The notes under the pieces were generated by a model, which had not been told where the DNA came from, ran no database searches, and saw nothing but the letters and a program-made list of their open reading frames with translations. A stretch of DNA of 64,000 nucleotides, from assembly GCF_000026945.1 (NCBI RefSeq), contig NC_012861.1:1736001-1800000 (forward strand). The letters are read 5' to 3'. The position numbers were made by a program, and so were the translations under genes. This document shows, piece by piece, positions 52,310 to 61,760 of this stretch. Position 1 is the first letter of the stretch, and each line of letters opens with the position of its first letter. The stretch comes from Candida dubliniensis CD36. Lineage: Eukaryota; Ascomycota; Pichiomycetes; Serinales; Debaryomycetaceae.

Positions 52310-52676
52310 GATTATTGGAAACTATTAATCTTTCATTTTGTGATTCATTCTGGTGGTGATGTTGATGATGATGATGATGATGATGATGATGACAAGCATC
52401 TCTTTCATTCCTTCCAGATCTTCTTGGAGTTTGATTTTCTAAATCACTTCTATACACATAATAAATTGTATCTTTATGTTCTTGTTGATAATAATACGGA
52501 GGATATTTAGCTATAATATACCATGAATGAATTAATCCTGGGAAATAACCTAACATACATAAGGCAATATTAATTAATGAATCACATGAACAACATCCTC
52601 TTCTAATCCAAACCGGTAATGGTGGGAACAAAACTGAAAGAACAATAAGAAATAAATCAGAAAGACATAAACACAT
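52152..52676 (-). CDS. SNA3: Sna3-type membrane adaptor (PMP3/UPF0057 family with PY motif)
   Basis: 174 residues. Two membrane helices surround the family signature: [14 protein letters not shown] and [21 protein letters not shown]. The cytosolic tail has a run of nine His, an Asn run and near the C-terminus GAPPPAYTE, a PPxY motif for the WW domains of the Rsp5 ubiquitin ligase. Yeast Sna3 has the same layout and is an MVB cargo and Rsp5 adaptor at endosomes/vacuole. The His and Asn runs come from triplet repeats and make it longer than yeast Sna3 (133). Confidence 0.85.
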
Positions 52677-53333
52677 GGTTGGGAAAAGTGAGGATGAGTA
52701 AGGTGGTTAGTTAGTGTTAAAACAAACAGGTAAACCAAACAAACAGATGTAGGTATGTATATATGTATGTATGTATGTATAAGTTAAAACTATCAAATGA
52801 TAGAAATAAAAGATGTCTTGTAGTTGGGTTGTATAAAGAATAGTAAAAAATTGGGAACTTGTGTAGGTTATATTGTGATGTGATGCCAGTAAAGATTTTA
52901 TATATATGGAGATTACTTTTACTAAGCTTTTTTTTTTCTTTTCCTGTACAAAGAGTCATTCGGTTTTTTTTTTTAGGTCGAGTGGTTTCCTGCGCCCCCC
53001 CCCCCGGTTGCCTACCCGCTTACCATACCACCAATAAATTTCTTATTCGCACCAGTTCTCGTTCTACATTGATTATGGGTGGCGGTAATATAATCGGAGT
53101 TTTCTTTTTGGTATATATAAAACACCGCTTCTCTTTTCCTCCTTCTCCTCCTCCTCGGTATTATATTATTATCACCAATACACTACTATATTGCTGTTGA
53201 TTCACAAGCAAAAATTCCCTTCACTCTCTCTATCTCTATCTCTCTCTCACTCCACATTCTTATATATCATCCACCACCACCACCACTATTACTTATCTGT
53301 TATATATTATAGATTAACTCGCCTCAATCATTA
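52677..53333. other. Divergent SNA3 / membrane-protein gene intergenic region
   Basis: 657 bp. Tandem ATGT/TATG units near 52752-52782, a C10 run near 52994-53005, CTC/CTAT-rich pyrimidine tract near 53221-53250. No gene seen. Confidence 0.6.
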
Positions 53334-54038
53334 ATGTCAGTACCTATATTAACTATTCCTGAGTCATCATTTGACCCAGCATCTTATAATAATCTTAAAA
53401 ACTCCAAATCAAAATCACAAATCTTACTTTACATTATAAAATTAACTCAAAGATCATCAATAGGATTAATATTATTTTATTTAATTGGATTATTAATTAT
53501 TAAACCATTAATGGAACTTAATGTTACTAGAAGGAAAGATTTTTTGGATTATATAAGAGGGAAATTACGAGATTTTTATCTTAAATCAATAACTAAAGTA
53601 CAATATATCCCTATAGTTGCTATTAAAAATAAACAAAATGGTAAATTATATTCTGATGCTATTATTCAAACTGAAAATAATCAATTGTCAAACAACAACA
53701 ATAACAACAATAACAACAATAACAATAACTCCAGTAATGGTGATAGATTAGGTCAAAATGAATTATATAAAAAATTGACAAAATTATCAATTTTATTGAC
53801 TGAAGGAATTCGAAGTTATTCTACATCAGAATTATCGAATTATAAAAGTATAAATTATTCAATTAAAGATTTACAAAATAAATCTGATTTAGTTTATTTT
53901 AATCAAAATGATTTATTTGTATTGGATAATATTGTAACTGTGACTTCTGGTACTACAATGAAAAAGAAAGATCTTGCTGTTGAAACTAGAAATGAAATTA
54001 GAAGTATTAAAGGATTATATATGAGTGGACAAGCATAG
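53334..54038 (+). CDS. Small single-pass membrane protein, possibly peroxin Pex17-like
   Basis: 234 residues. One membrane segment at about 43-62 (SIGLILFYLIGLLIIKPLM). Next is a basic stretch RRKDFLDYIRGKLRDFY with KVQYIPIV, then an Asn run (about 120-135) and a helical C-terminal domain. The order helix, R-R-x-x-F-L, K/R-L-R-x-x-Y, V-x-Y-I-P recalls fungal Pex17 of the peroxisomal docking complex. That is a weak memory-based match, so I leave the symbol empty. The ORF is supported by its codon use and conserved-looking segments, not by a firm family. Confidence 0.55.
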   Translation: MSVPILTIPESSFDPASYNNLKNSKSKSQILLYIIKLTQRSSIGLILFYLIGLLIIKPLMELNVTRRKDFLDYIRGKLRDFYLKSITKVQYIPIVAIKNKQNGKLYSDAIIQTENNQLSNNNNNNNNNNNNNSSNGDRLGQNELYKKLTKLSILLTEGIRSYSTSELSNYKSINYSIKDLQNKSDLVYFNQNDLFVLDNIVTVTSGTTMKKKDLAVETRNEIRSIKGLYMSGQA

Positions 54039-54473
54039 TATTACCCCCACCACTCCCACCACTCCCCTTCCCTTCTTTCCTCTAGAAGAAGAAGAAGTAG
54101 TAGTAGAAGTAGAAGAGTGGGAGGGAGTTTGGCTAATTATATATGGTCTGTTTTGGTTACAATTTTTTCAAGCATATAATAGAGTCTAGCTATGGTAGCT
54201 AAAAGGTCAATTTGTAAGATTAAACTCACATGAGTAGTACTTGGTATATTAAATAGTTGATAATAATGAATAGCATAGCAATGTGATTTGTAAGGACATA
54301 AGTAATGGCCTCACATAGTCTTTTAACAATGTTAGATATTTTTTTTTTTTTTTTTTTTTTTTTTTGTTGTTGTCTTTTTCTCTGTTTTAGTTTCTTTGGG
54401 TTGTCCCATACTTGAACACAACAAATCAATTATTATTACCACCCTAGTTATTAACAATATTCCCATAACAATT
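54039..54473. other. Intergenic region upstream of IES2
   Basis: 435 bp. Contains GAA/GTA triplet runs, a T tract of about 26 near 54340-54365 and a TTTTAG just upstream of the first open codons. No branch site was found, so an upstream exon is not supported. Confidence 0.55.
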
Positions 54474-55586
54474 ATGGCACCACCACCAAGGATTATAGAC
54501 GATAGTGAAAATGATGATGGTGATGCTGATGATTTTGAAGTAGAGTCATCAGTACCACCAACAATTGAACATGAAGATAATATGGATGAAGAAGAGGAAG
54601 AAGATTTTGATGAAGAAGAAGAAGAGGAAGAGGAAGAGGAAGAGGAAGATAATTATAAATTGAAACCAAGTGATGAAGATGATGATTTAGAATTGAATGA
54701 TGATGATGATGAAGGTACAGAATCACCACAACCAGTATCTAAACCAATTAAAAAATCCATCAAAATCACAATCAAACCACCCAAAAAACCAACCATCGAC
54801 TCATCTTCTACTTCCAGTAGTGTTACAAAAAACAATAGTTCTCTTGACCAATCAACTCAAAGAGTAACAAGGAAACGACAAGTGAGTTATTATCAAGATG
54901 AAGATGAAGATGAATTTGACGAAGAAGAAGAAGAAGAAGAAGATAATGATCAAGAAGTGAAAGTGATTAAATCCAACAAATTGAAAAGATCGAAAAAGAC
55001 TTCTAATGACAAGCGAAATTCTGAACGCAGACAGACAACAGCATCTACATCTACATCAAGAACACGTAAAGATCAAAGACAAAATTTACATCCAGATTTA
55101 ATTTTAACTGATGAAGAAGAAGAAGAACAAGAAGAACAAGAAGAATATGATCCTTCTTCATATAATGATTTATCGAAAATGACAGAAAGACAAAGATCCC
55201 GATATGATTATAATAATGATGATGGAGAACAATTTATTGAATTAGATGATAGTGGTAAAAAAGCTAAATCGAAAAATGATCAACAAGAAGAAGCAGAAAC
55301 TGAAGAAGAAATTGCTTTAAGAAGAGCAGAAAATGCTAGGAAAAGACAAGATTATAAAAAAAAAATCTTAGAAGAAGAAAAACGTGATACATTAAATAAA
55401 TTATTGAAAAGAAGAGCAACAAAATCACGAGAAATTATTAGTAATGATGATGATAAAGATGGATTAGATATGGGGAATAATGTACTTTATAAAAAAAGAA
55501 GACCAATATTAGATCATCCTGCATTTATAAGATATGTTAATAATACAACTTCATTAAATGGAAATTCGGTATTATCTTTCAATTGA
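54474..55586 (+). CDS. IES2: INO80 chromatin-remodelling subunit Ies2 (PAPA-1 domain)
   Basis: 370 residues from the ATG at 54474 (MAPPPR); the frame is open upstream only from a TTG. The first half is highly acidic with Glu/Asp runs from GAA/GAT repeats, with Lys/Ser-rich patches between. The C-terminal PAPA-1 domain lies at about 275-325: ALRRAENARKRQDYKK, then EEEKRDTLNKLLKRRATKSR. The remaining tail ends with HPAFIRYVNN. Ies2 activates the INO80 ATPase in the nucleus. Composition and domain order fit; PAPA-1 is the decisive part. Confidence 0.88.
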   Translation: MAPPPRIIDDSENDDGDADDFEVESSVPPTIEHEDNMDEEEEEDFDEEEEEEEEEEEEDNYKLKPSDEDDDLELNDDDDEGTESPQPVSKPIKKSIKITIKPPKKPTIDSSSTSSSVTKNNSSLDQSTQRVTRKRQVSYYQDEDEDEFDEEEEEEEDNDQEVKVIKSNKLKRSKKTSNDKRNSERRQTTASTSTSRTRKDQRQNLHPDLILTDEEEEEQEEQEEYDPSSYNDLSKMTERQRSRYDYNNDDGEQFIELDDSGKKAKSKNDQQEEAETEEEIALRRAENARKRQDYKKKILEEEKRDTLNKLLKRRATKSREIISNDDDKDGLDMGNNVLYKKRRPILDHPAFIRYVNNTTSLNGNSVLSFN

Positions 55587-56764
55587 TTTATGAAAAAGTG
55601 TGGGACAAGGGGGGGGGTGGGGATTAAGCCGATGATCATAAAAGAAATTATTGGTAAAAAAAAAAAATATGGGGAAAGAAAATGAAAGAAAAGAAATAGT
55701 TTGTAACATCGATAATAATTACCAACCAACTAACCAACCAACTAACCATCCAGAAAAAAAAAAAAAAAAAAGAAGATCTAACTAAATTTTTAACTTTAAA
55801 TTGTTAACAGTTGTTGATGTATATTCTATCGTATTGTATTGTATTTTATGGGTTATTATTGAAATGTAATTAACAGTTTATTTTTATTTATATTTTTATT
55901 GTTTAATAATAGTAGTTGTAGTAGTATATTGTTTGGTTCCTAGTTTTACATTTTAAGTTAATTAATCTATACATGTATTTAACTATTATTTTATGATATG
56001 GTTATATAGTTATACAGTTATACTTAGAACTCAGTATTAGGTTATTTGGTTAATTTTTGTGATATTGATAAATAAAATTCTTCTTTCAACAATGTAATGA
56101 AAACTAAAATGAAAACAAAAGAGAGAGAGAGAGAAAGAGCAAATAAGTAAGTAAGAAGTAATTAAGGAGGGAAGAAAGGAGAGAGAGAGAGAGAGAGATT
56201 TTAATATTGTTTAAATTATTGAATGATGATAATGATGATTGTTCTAGTTTGAGTTGGTGATTGTTTTTGTTGTTGAACTCGAAAAGAAAGAAAAAAAAGA
56301 AAAAAAAGGACAAGAAGAAAAAAAAAAAAAAAAAGAATTCATATCACTCATTCATTCATATCACTCACTCTCTACTTCCAAAATTCAATTTCAAACTTCA
56401 AATTCTTTTTTACTCAGTTTGAATTCTTTATTCAATTTTCAATTTTCATATTTCAAACTACTTTGGTCGTTGATTTGTTTGTCTGTTTGTCTGTTTGTTA
56501 TTGCAAATTTACTTTAAATCAAAATATAGAAATAGAGAGTTTTTTTTTGGAATATATTAATTTTCAAATATATTCCCGTTCTTTGAATTATTATTATTAT
56601 TATTATTTTTCATATTATTTATCCACAATCTATTTGTTCTATCAACGTTGATATTTATCATTGTATAACCATACTTCTTTATAGAATCATATTTATTTCA
56701 AATATCAACAAGTAACCTTTTTGAATTATTAAAGTTATAACCCAAGATTGGTGGTGATTAAACT
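55587..56764. other. IES2-MFG1 intergenic region
   Basis: 1178 bp, mainly the MFG1 promoter. (ACCAACTA)-like units near 55722-55748, GA runs at 56120-56133 and 56180-56198, several A tracts, ATT repeat near 56591-56607. Small frames are low-complexity. No gene seen. Confidence 0.6.
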
Positions 56765-56772
56765 ATGAATGG

Positions 56773-56809
<37 letters not shown>

Positions 56810-58813
56810 AACAACAATAACAATAACACTGGGAATCTCCAGCAATCTCATGGACCACCTCAACAACAACAGCAAATGTTCAATCAAACCCCTCAAATGG
56901 CATTTCAACAAGCACCACCTTCTGTAATGCAAGGAAGAGGTAATAATATTCAAACTCCTTTACAACAACAGCAACAACAACAACAACAACAGCGATTCAA
57001 TATGTCTCAACAACAAATGATGGCAGCTCAACAACAACAGAATGCATTGGCAGCAGCTGCAGTTGCTTCTGGGCGTCCTGTTCCTCAAAGAAATCCAAAT
57101 TATAATGGAAGTCCTAATCCTGCACAAACACTTGCTTTAAATGTAAACAACAACAGCAACAAAACTGGGATGTATAATCCTAATGCATTAGGAACTGGGA
57201 TGCCTTCCTCAAATTTACAACCTACCTCTGCTGGGAACTCTCGTGATCATACACCACAAATGGTAAATCAACCACAACCTTTTATACCGCATCAACAAAA
57301 CCAACCACCTTTACCACCTCAACAACAACAACCACCACAACAACAACAACAACAACATACTCCTCAACTTCCACCTCAGGGCCAAGCACCACAACAAGTA
57401 CAAATGGGCTATACCAAGAAAATAAATAATGGTAACCTTGCTAAGAGTGGACAAATGGGAGGGCCAATACCTATGGGAGGACCACAACAAGCAAGAATTC
57501 CTCCTAATTCGTCATTCCAACAATCACCACAAACACAATTTGCCATGCCTCCTAATAATACTGCTCATATCAATCCCCAACAACCAACAGTAAGTGGTCG
57601 TTCTCCTATTCAAAGACAAATGATAACAACAACTGGAAAAGGCGAAACAAACAATTCAGTTCAAGAACAAGTACAACAAGAAATCAATACAAGAATTATT
57701 AAAAGAAATTTAGGAAATGCTGCCATAATTAGAGTATTAGATTTGATTGAATTTATTTCAAATCAACAATATGAAAACTTGTCAAATATAGAATTTTGGA
57801 CTAAAATCACCCCTGCCAATTTTTTACCCACGGCAATATTGAAATTTAATACTACTAATATTACTGGTCATGGTAATAAATCATTAAATGATATCACTGG
57901 ATTGAATTTGAATTTTTTAAATTCAAACAAGACCAGCAACAACAACAACAACAACAACAACAGTAGTAGTAACACCAATAAGCCACATCTATTTGAGTTG
58001 ACTACTAGTACTGCTCCTCGATTTTTTGCTAGTTGTATACAAACTGAAAGCATTATTAAATGTAATATAAGTTTATCGGGATCAAAATTTCAAGTGTTAA
58101 ATAATGGATCAATTGTCATTGCTTCAAAAATCGATTTATATTTCCGTTATAAAGATGGATCAAATGCTGCACTTCATGGTACAATCAAAATTTTGATGAG
58201 TAAAGATTTACGAATTGAGTGGGTTGATTTAAATTTTTCAAATTATCAATCTAATATATCGGTATTGGCATTAGAAGAAAAATTGAAATCAATTATAACT
58301 GATAATACATCAATTACGAAAAAAGATATTAAAAAACAAAAGGAAGCTCTTGATAATTTAGTGAAAAATTCTCAAGCATCAAAATTACAATTAACTTTTG
58401 GAATTGAACCTCAATGTTTAAGAATTTTACAAGTTGGTGATGTTATGTCAAGTATGAAATCATTAATGGAATTTAGTATGATCAATAATATACCGTCACC
58501 AATGAAATCAATGGAATTATTGATAGCATCACAAAAGAATCAACAAATACAAGCATTTCAAGCTCAAATGGCGGCACAAGCACAAAATTTAACAAATTTT
58601 TCTGGACCAGTAAATTTACAAACTGATTCACAAAGATCTCGACAGCAGCTGATAAATATAAGTAACAACAATAATAATGGTAAAGGTGGTATTCCCAATG
58701 GAAGTAATAATAATGTATCTTCACCATCACCTAGGACTGTAAGTGCTGAAGAACCTAAAAGAAAGAGGAAACAAAGTGTGAATATGTCGGGTGAGAATAA
58801 GAGAAGGAAATAA
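56765..58813 (+). CDS. MFG1: Filamentous-growth regulator Mfg1 (LIM-binding domain protein)
   Basis: Transcription cofactor that acts with Flo8 and Mss11 to drive filamentation, and biofilm formation in C. albicans. 682 residues. The N-terminal ~290 are Asn-, Gln- and Pro-rich, prion-like low-complexity sequence. The conserved Ldb1/LIM-binding-type region runs from about 305 to 580: RVLDLIEFISNQQYENLS, FWTKITPANFLPTA, then HLFELTTSTAPRFFASC and a dimerisation-type beta region to the ECMS-like helix LMEFSMIN. The C-terminal end is basic (EEPKRKRKQ), a likely nuclear signal. Homopolymer repeats at residues 4-21 and near 395 are (AAC)n-encoded. Confidence 0.88.
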
Positions 58814-59114
58814 ATGTTGAACAATAATTTATTTATTTATTTATTTATTAATATCTTCTTTTACATACGATAGATGTAGATGTAGACAAAACCAGAACTG
58901 AACGTGTATTAGTGTAACAATATATTAACATCATCAATCATCAATCATCAATCATCAATCAATCCATATTAAAAGATTTTGGTATTGTATTTGTAGAAAT
59001 TGTAATAAATTGTGAGCGATGCGCGCGACCCTTTTGATTTTTTTGAAGTAATATATTTCACAACGTGTATTATTCTTTCTTTCCAATGCTAATACCTACC
59101 TAATCTATTATGAA
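58814..59114. other. MFG1-MGS1 intergenic region
   Basis: 301 bp. (TTTA)n just after the MFG1 stop, tandem ATCATCA units near 58930-58960 and a GCGATGCGCGCG island near 59014-59025. No gene seen. Confidence 0.6.
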
Positions 59115-60587
59115 ATGGAATATGAGGAACAACATCAATCTAACGTGAACTTCTTATCAAAACTTACTTCATTATCATTATCTGAAGCAATTCGTCCTAC
59201 TACATTTGAACAATATGTGGGGCAAGATCATCTTATAAATCCTCAAAATGGTGCCATTAGAAATTTTATTAAATTAGGTTATTTACCATCAATGATACTT
59301 TCAGGACCTCCAGGTATTGGTAAAACTACATTAGCTTCAGTTATTTCTTATGAATGTGGATTACCATTTTTAGAATTATCAGCAACTACAATGACAACAC
59401 TGGATTTGAAAATTATCATGGAAACTCATAATACTCAATTAGTATTATTTATTGATGAATTACATCGATTAACGAAAATTCAACAAGATTGGTTATTACC
59501 ATATATTGAAAATGGGAAAATTATATTGATTGGTGCAACAACAGTACAACCAAATTCAACAAGGATTCGTCAAGCTATATTATCAAGATGTCAAATATTT
59601 AAATTGGAAAAATTGATTGTGCCAGAAATTAAAAAAGTTTTATATCATGCCATAATTTTCCAAAATTTAAAACGGAAAAATCTTTATCAATTAGGAAATA
59701 TTGTTTATAAAAGTGAATGTTTTGATTTAATATTGAATAGAGCTCAAGGTGATTGTAGAATTGCCATAAATTTGGTTGAATTAATTAGTGATAATTTTGT
59801 TGATAATATTAATGATGTGGAATTACTGAAAGATAAATTACAACAAATTTTCCACAGTTTAAATTATAATAATAGTTTGGGTTTTGGAGGGGATAATTAT
59901 GATGATATAATGACAAGATTTATGAGAATATTAGCTCAAGGTTGTTCAAGAAGTAAAAAAATTTATAAAAATCCATTAGAATTTGTTTATGAAGATTTCA
60001 AATGTCAAAATTTTCAAAATCATTATCTTCAACAAATGCAAGTATCTGATGATAGTGATGTTGAACCTGGGGATATTTATTCCGAAGATGAAGAAGACGA
60101 ACCAAAAAAAATGAATCAATTGGGAAAACATATTGATGATTATCAACTTATTTCAGCATTGTTTTATCTTAATTTATTATTGCAACGAGGGCAATCTCCC
60201 AATATGATATTCCATTATTTAATAATGTTTACTATAAAATACATTGAATGTGATAATTTTACATTAAGAAAATTATTATCATTTAAAAAAGCCATTGGTA
60301 ATAGGAATAATGATACAGAATGGATATTATCAAATTGTGTTGAATGGTTAATGTATCAAAAAAGAACAGTTGATGGTATATATTTGTGGGAATATATTTC
60401 ATATATTAAAACTTTTTGCAATAAACAAATGAAATTGGATGATGCTATTAGTAATGATGATGATGATGATGAAATTGAAATTGAAATTTCTTATGAATCT
60501 GATGATATTAAAATGGTTGAAACGTTTCCTGTATTTCCTGATCCTCCTAATTCATTAATAGCTGATTTTGAAGTTGAATATATTTAG
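59115..60587 (+). CDS. MGS1: AAA+ ATPase Mgs1 (WRNIP1/RarA family)
   Basis: Replication-associated ATPase that acts at stalled forks with PCNA and polymerase delta. 490 residues. Motifs: RPTTFEQYVGQDHLI at about 26-40, Walker A GPPGIGKT at 64-71, Walker B LFIDELHR near 112-119, sensor-1 IGATT, arginine-finger SRCQIFKL and sensor-2 GDCRIAINL near 215. The C-terminal half is diverged, with an acidic loop near 315-330 and an acidic tail. The N-terminal UBZ zinc finger of yeast Mgs1 is absent: the AAA motif region starts within 30 residues of the ATG. Confidence 0.82.
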   Translation: MEYEEQHQSNVNFLSKLTSLSLSEAIRPTTFEQYVGQDHLINPQNGAIRNFIKLGYLPSMILSGPPGIGKTTLASVISYECGLPFLELSATTMTTLDLKIIMETHNTQLVLFIDELHRLTKIQQDWLLPYIENGKIILIGATTVQPNSTRIRQAILSRCQIFKLEKLIVPEIKKVLYHAIIFQNLKRKNLYQLGNIVYKSECFDLILNRAQGDCRIAINLVELISDNFVDNINDVELLKDKLQQIFHSLNYNNSLGFGGDNYDDIMTRFMRILAQGCSRSKKIYKNPLEFVYEDFKCQNFQNHYLQQMQVSDDSDVEPGDIYSEDEEDEPKKMNQLGKHIDDYQLISALFYLNLLLQRGQSPNMIFHYLIMFTIKYIECDNFTLRKLLSFKKAIGNRNNDTEWILSNCVEWLMYQKRTVDGIYLWEYISYIKTFCNKQMKLDDAISNDDDDDEIEIEISYESDDIKMVETFPVFPDPPNSLIADFEVEYI

Positions 60588-60731
60588 TATAAAGATTTTT
60601 TTTTTTTTTTTATTTATGGAGACAACAGCGGTTAGATTTGATATTTGATATTTGATATTTGTTGCAAAAAAAAAAAAAAAATACCAACTGCCTAAAGATT
60701 CAGATATTAATCCATTCTTCCAATATCAATT

Positions 60732-61466
60732 ATGGCTTCAAATCAACCAATTATGCCAAAGATTAATAGTCCATTGGGTATATTACGTACTTCTCAAGCA
60801 GTTGCATCTGATATCACCATTAATATTATTTTATATATATTGATTTATTCAATCATTTATTTATTTCGTCTACGAAATTATTTCCTTCAATTAAATCATT
60901 ATTTTATTACGTTAATATTATTGACATTAGAAATTTTATGGGTTATTTTATATATCATTATTAGATTAATTTATTTGATTTATAATACTGTTAATGATTC
61001 TAAAATTAATGATTATCGGTATAATACTCATGGGATTTTACGAACTTTTATAATTCATAATCAATTTTGGAAATTTGACCATAACAGTAATAATAATAAT
61101 AATAATAGTAATAATAGTAATAATTTAGTAATGAATTCTATTTTTAAACATGGTCCTAATATATTTTTAGATATTCAAGATGATTTAATAATTCCTAATT
61201 TGATTAATGATGGTAAAGATATAATTATTCCTGTGGGTAATGATATTGATATTGACATTGATGATGACGATAATGAATCTTCATTAGCTTCAAATATTTC
61301 AAATTCAACAAGAATTAAAACTAAATCTAATTTCACTAAATGGGCTAGACATGGTCAATTTGCTCCTTCCGCACCTCCTCCTCCTCCTCCTTTATCATCA
61401 TCAGCTTCGGTAAATTCTTTAAATAAATTGAAATCAAAAATTAAACCAAAAAATAATCAATATTAA
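60732..61466 (+). CDS. Unknown membrane protein (244 residues)
   Basis: Not recognised. Two or three hydrophobic segments lie at about 28-47 and 56-87. A loop repeats the word GILRT that also precedes the first helix (PLGILRTSQ and THGILRTF). A Ser/Asn run, an Asp-rich stretch (DIDIDIDDDD), a FTKWARHGQFAPS segment and a Pro7 run come after. The second half therefore looks cytosolic and disordered. It follows MGS1 in the same direction with 144 bp between. Length, ATG and codon use support a real gene. Confidence 0.65.
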   Translation: MASNQPIMPKINSPLGILRTSQAVASDITINIILYILIYSIIYLFRLRNYFLQLNHYFITLILLTLEILWVILYIIIRLIYLIYNTVNDSKINDYRYNTHGILRTFIIHNQFWKFDHNSNNNNNNSNNSNNLVMNSIFKHGPNIFLDIQDDLIIPNLINDGKDIIIPVGNDIDIDIDDDDNESSLASNISNSTRIKTKSNFTKWARHGQFAPSAPPPPPPLSSSASVNSLNKLKSKIKPKNNQY

Positions 61467-61760
61467 ATGTTCCTAACCCGAACAACTTTTATTACCTTGT
61501 ATAATAATAATAATAATAATAATAAATGCTTAATTTTGTATAGATTAGCTAGACTAATATATATTACAAAACATCATTAGTATATATAACACTTGCTTTT
61601 GGTGGTTCGATAAACCATTTTTTGTTGTACTACAATCTTCAAATATACAAAGTTCCATATGCCTATTATTGTCTTCACTTAATACTATATAATCAGAAAC
61701 AGAGAAAGACAATAACAAATTACACAAAAAAATAATGAAAAACTACCACCACCAGTACTA
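61467..61760. other. Convergent intergenic region before TIF4631
   Basis: 294 bp with a (AAT)n run at 61501-61524 and A/T-rich 3' flanks of two convergent genes. Nothing else seen. Confidence 0.6.

Noticed and set aside
54361..54473. Possible 5' exon of IES2 suggested by TTTTAG
   Set aside because: No donor or branch site recognised upstream; the ATG at 54474 suffices.
61600..61620. GGTTCGATAAACC, resembling a tRNA B box
   Set aside because: No matching A box, acceptor stem or cloverleaf around it.
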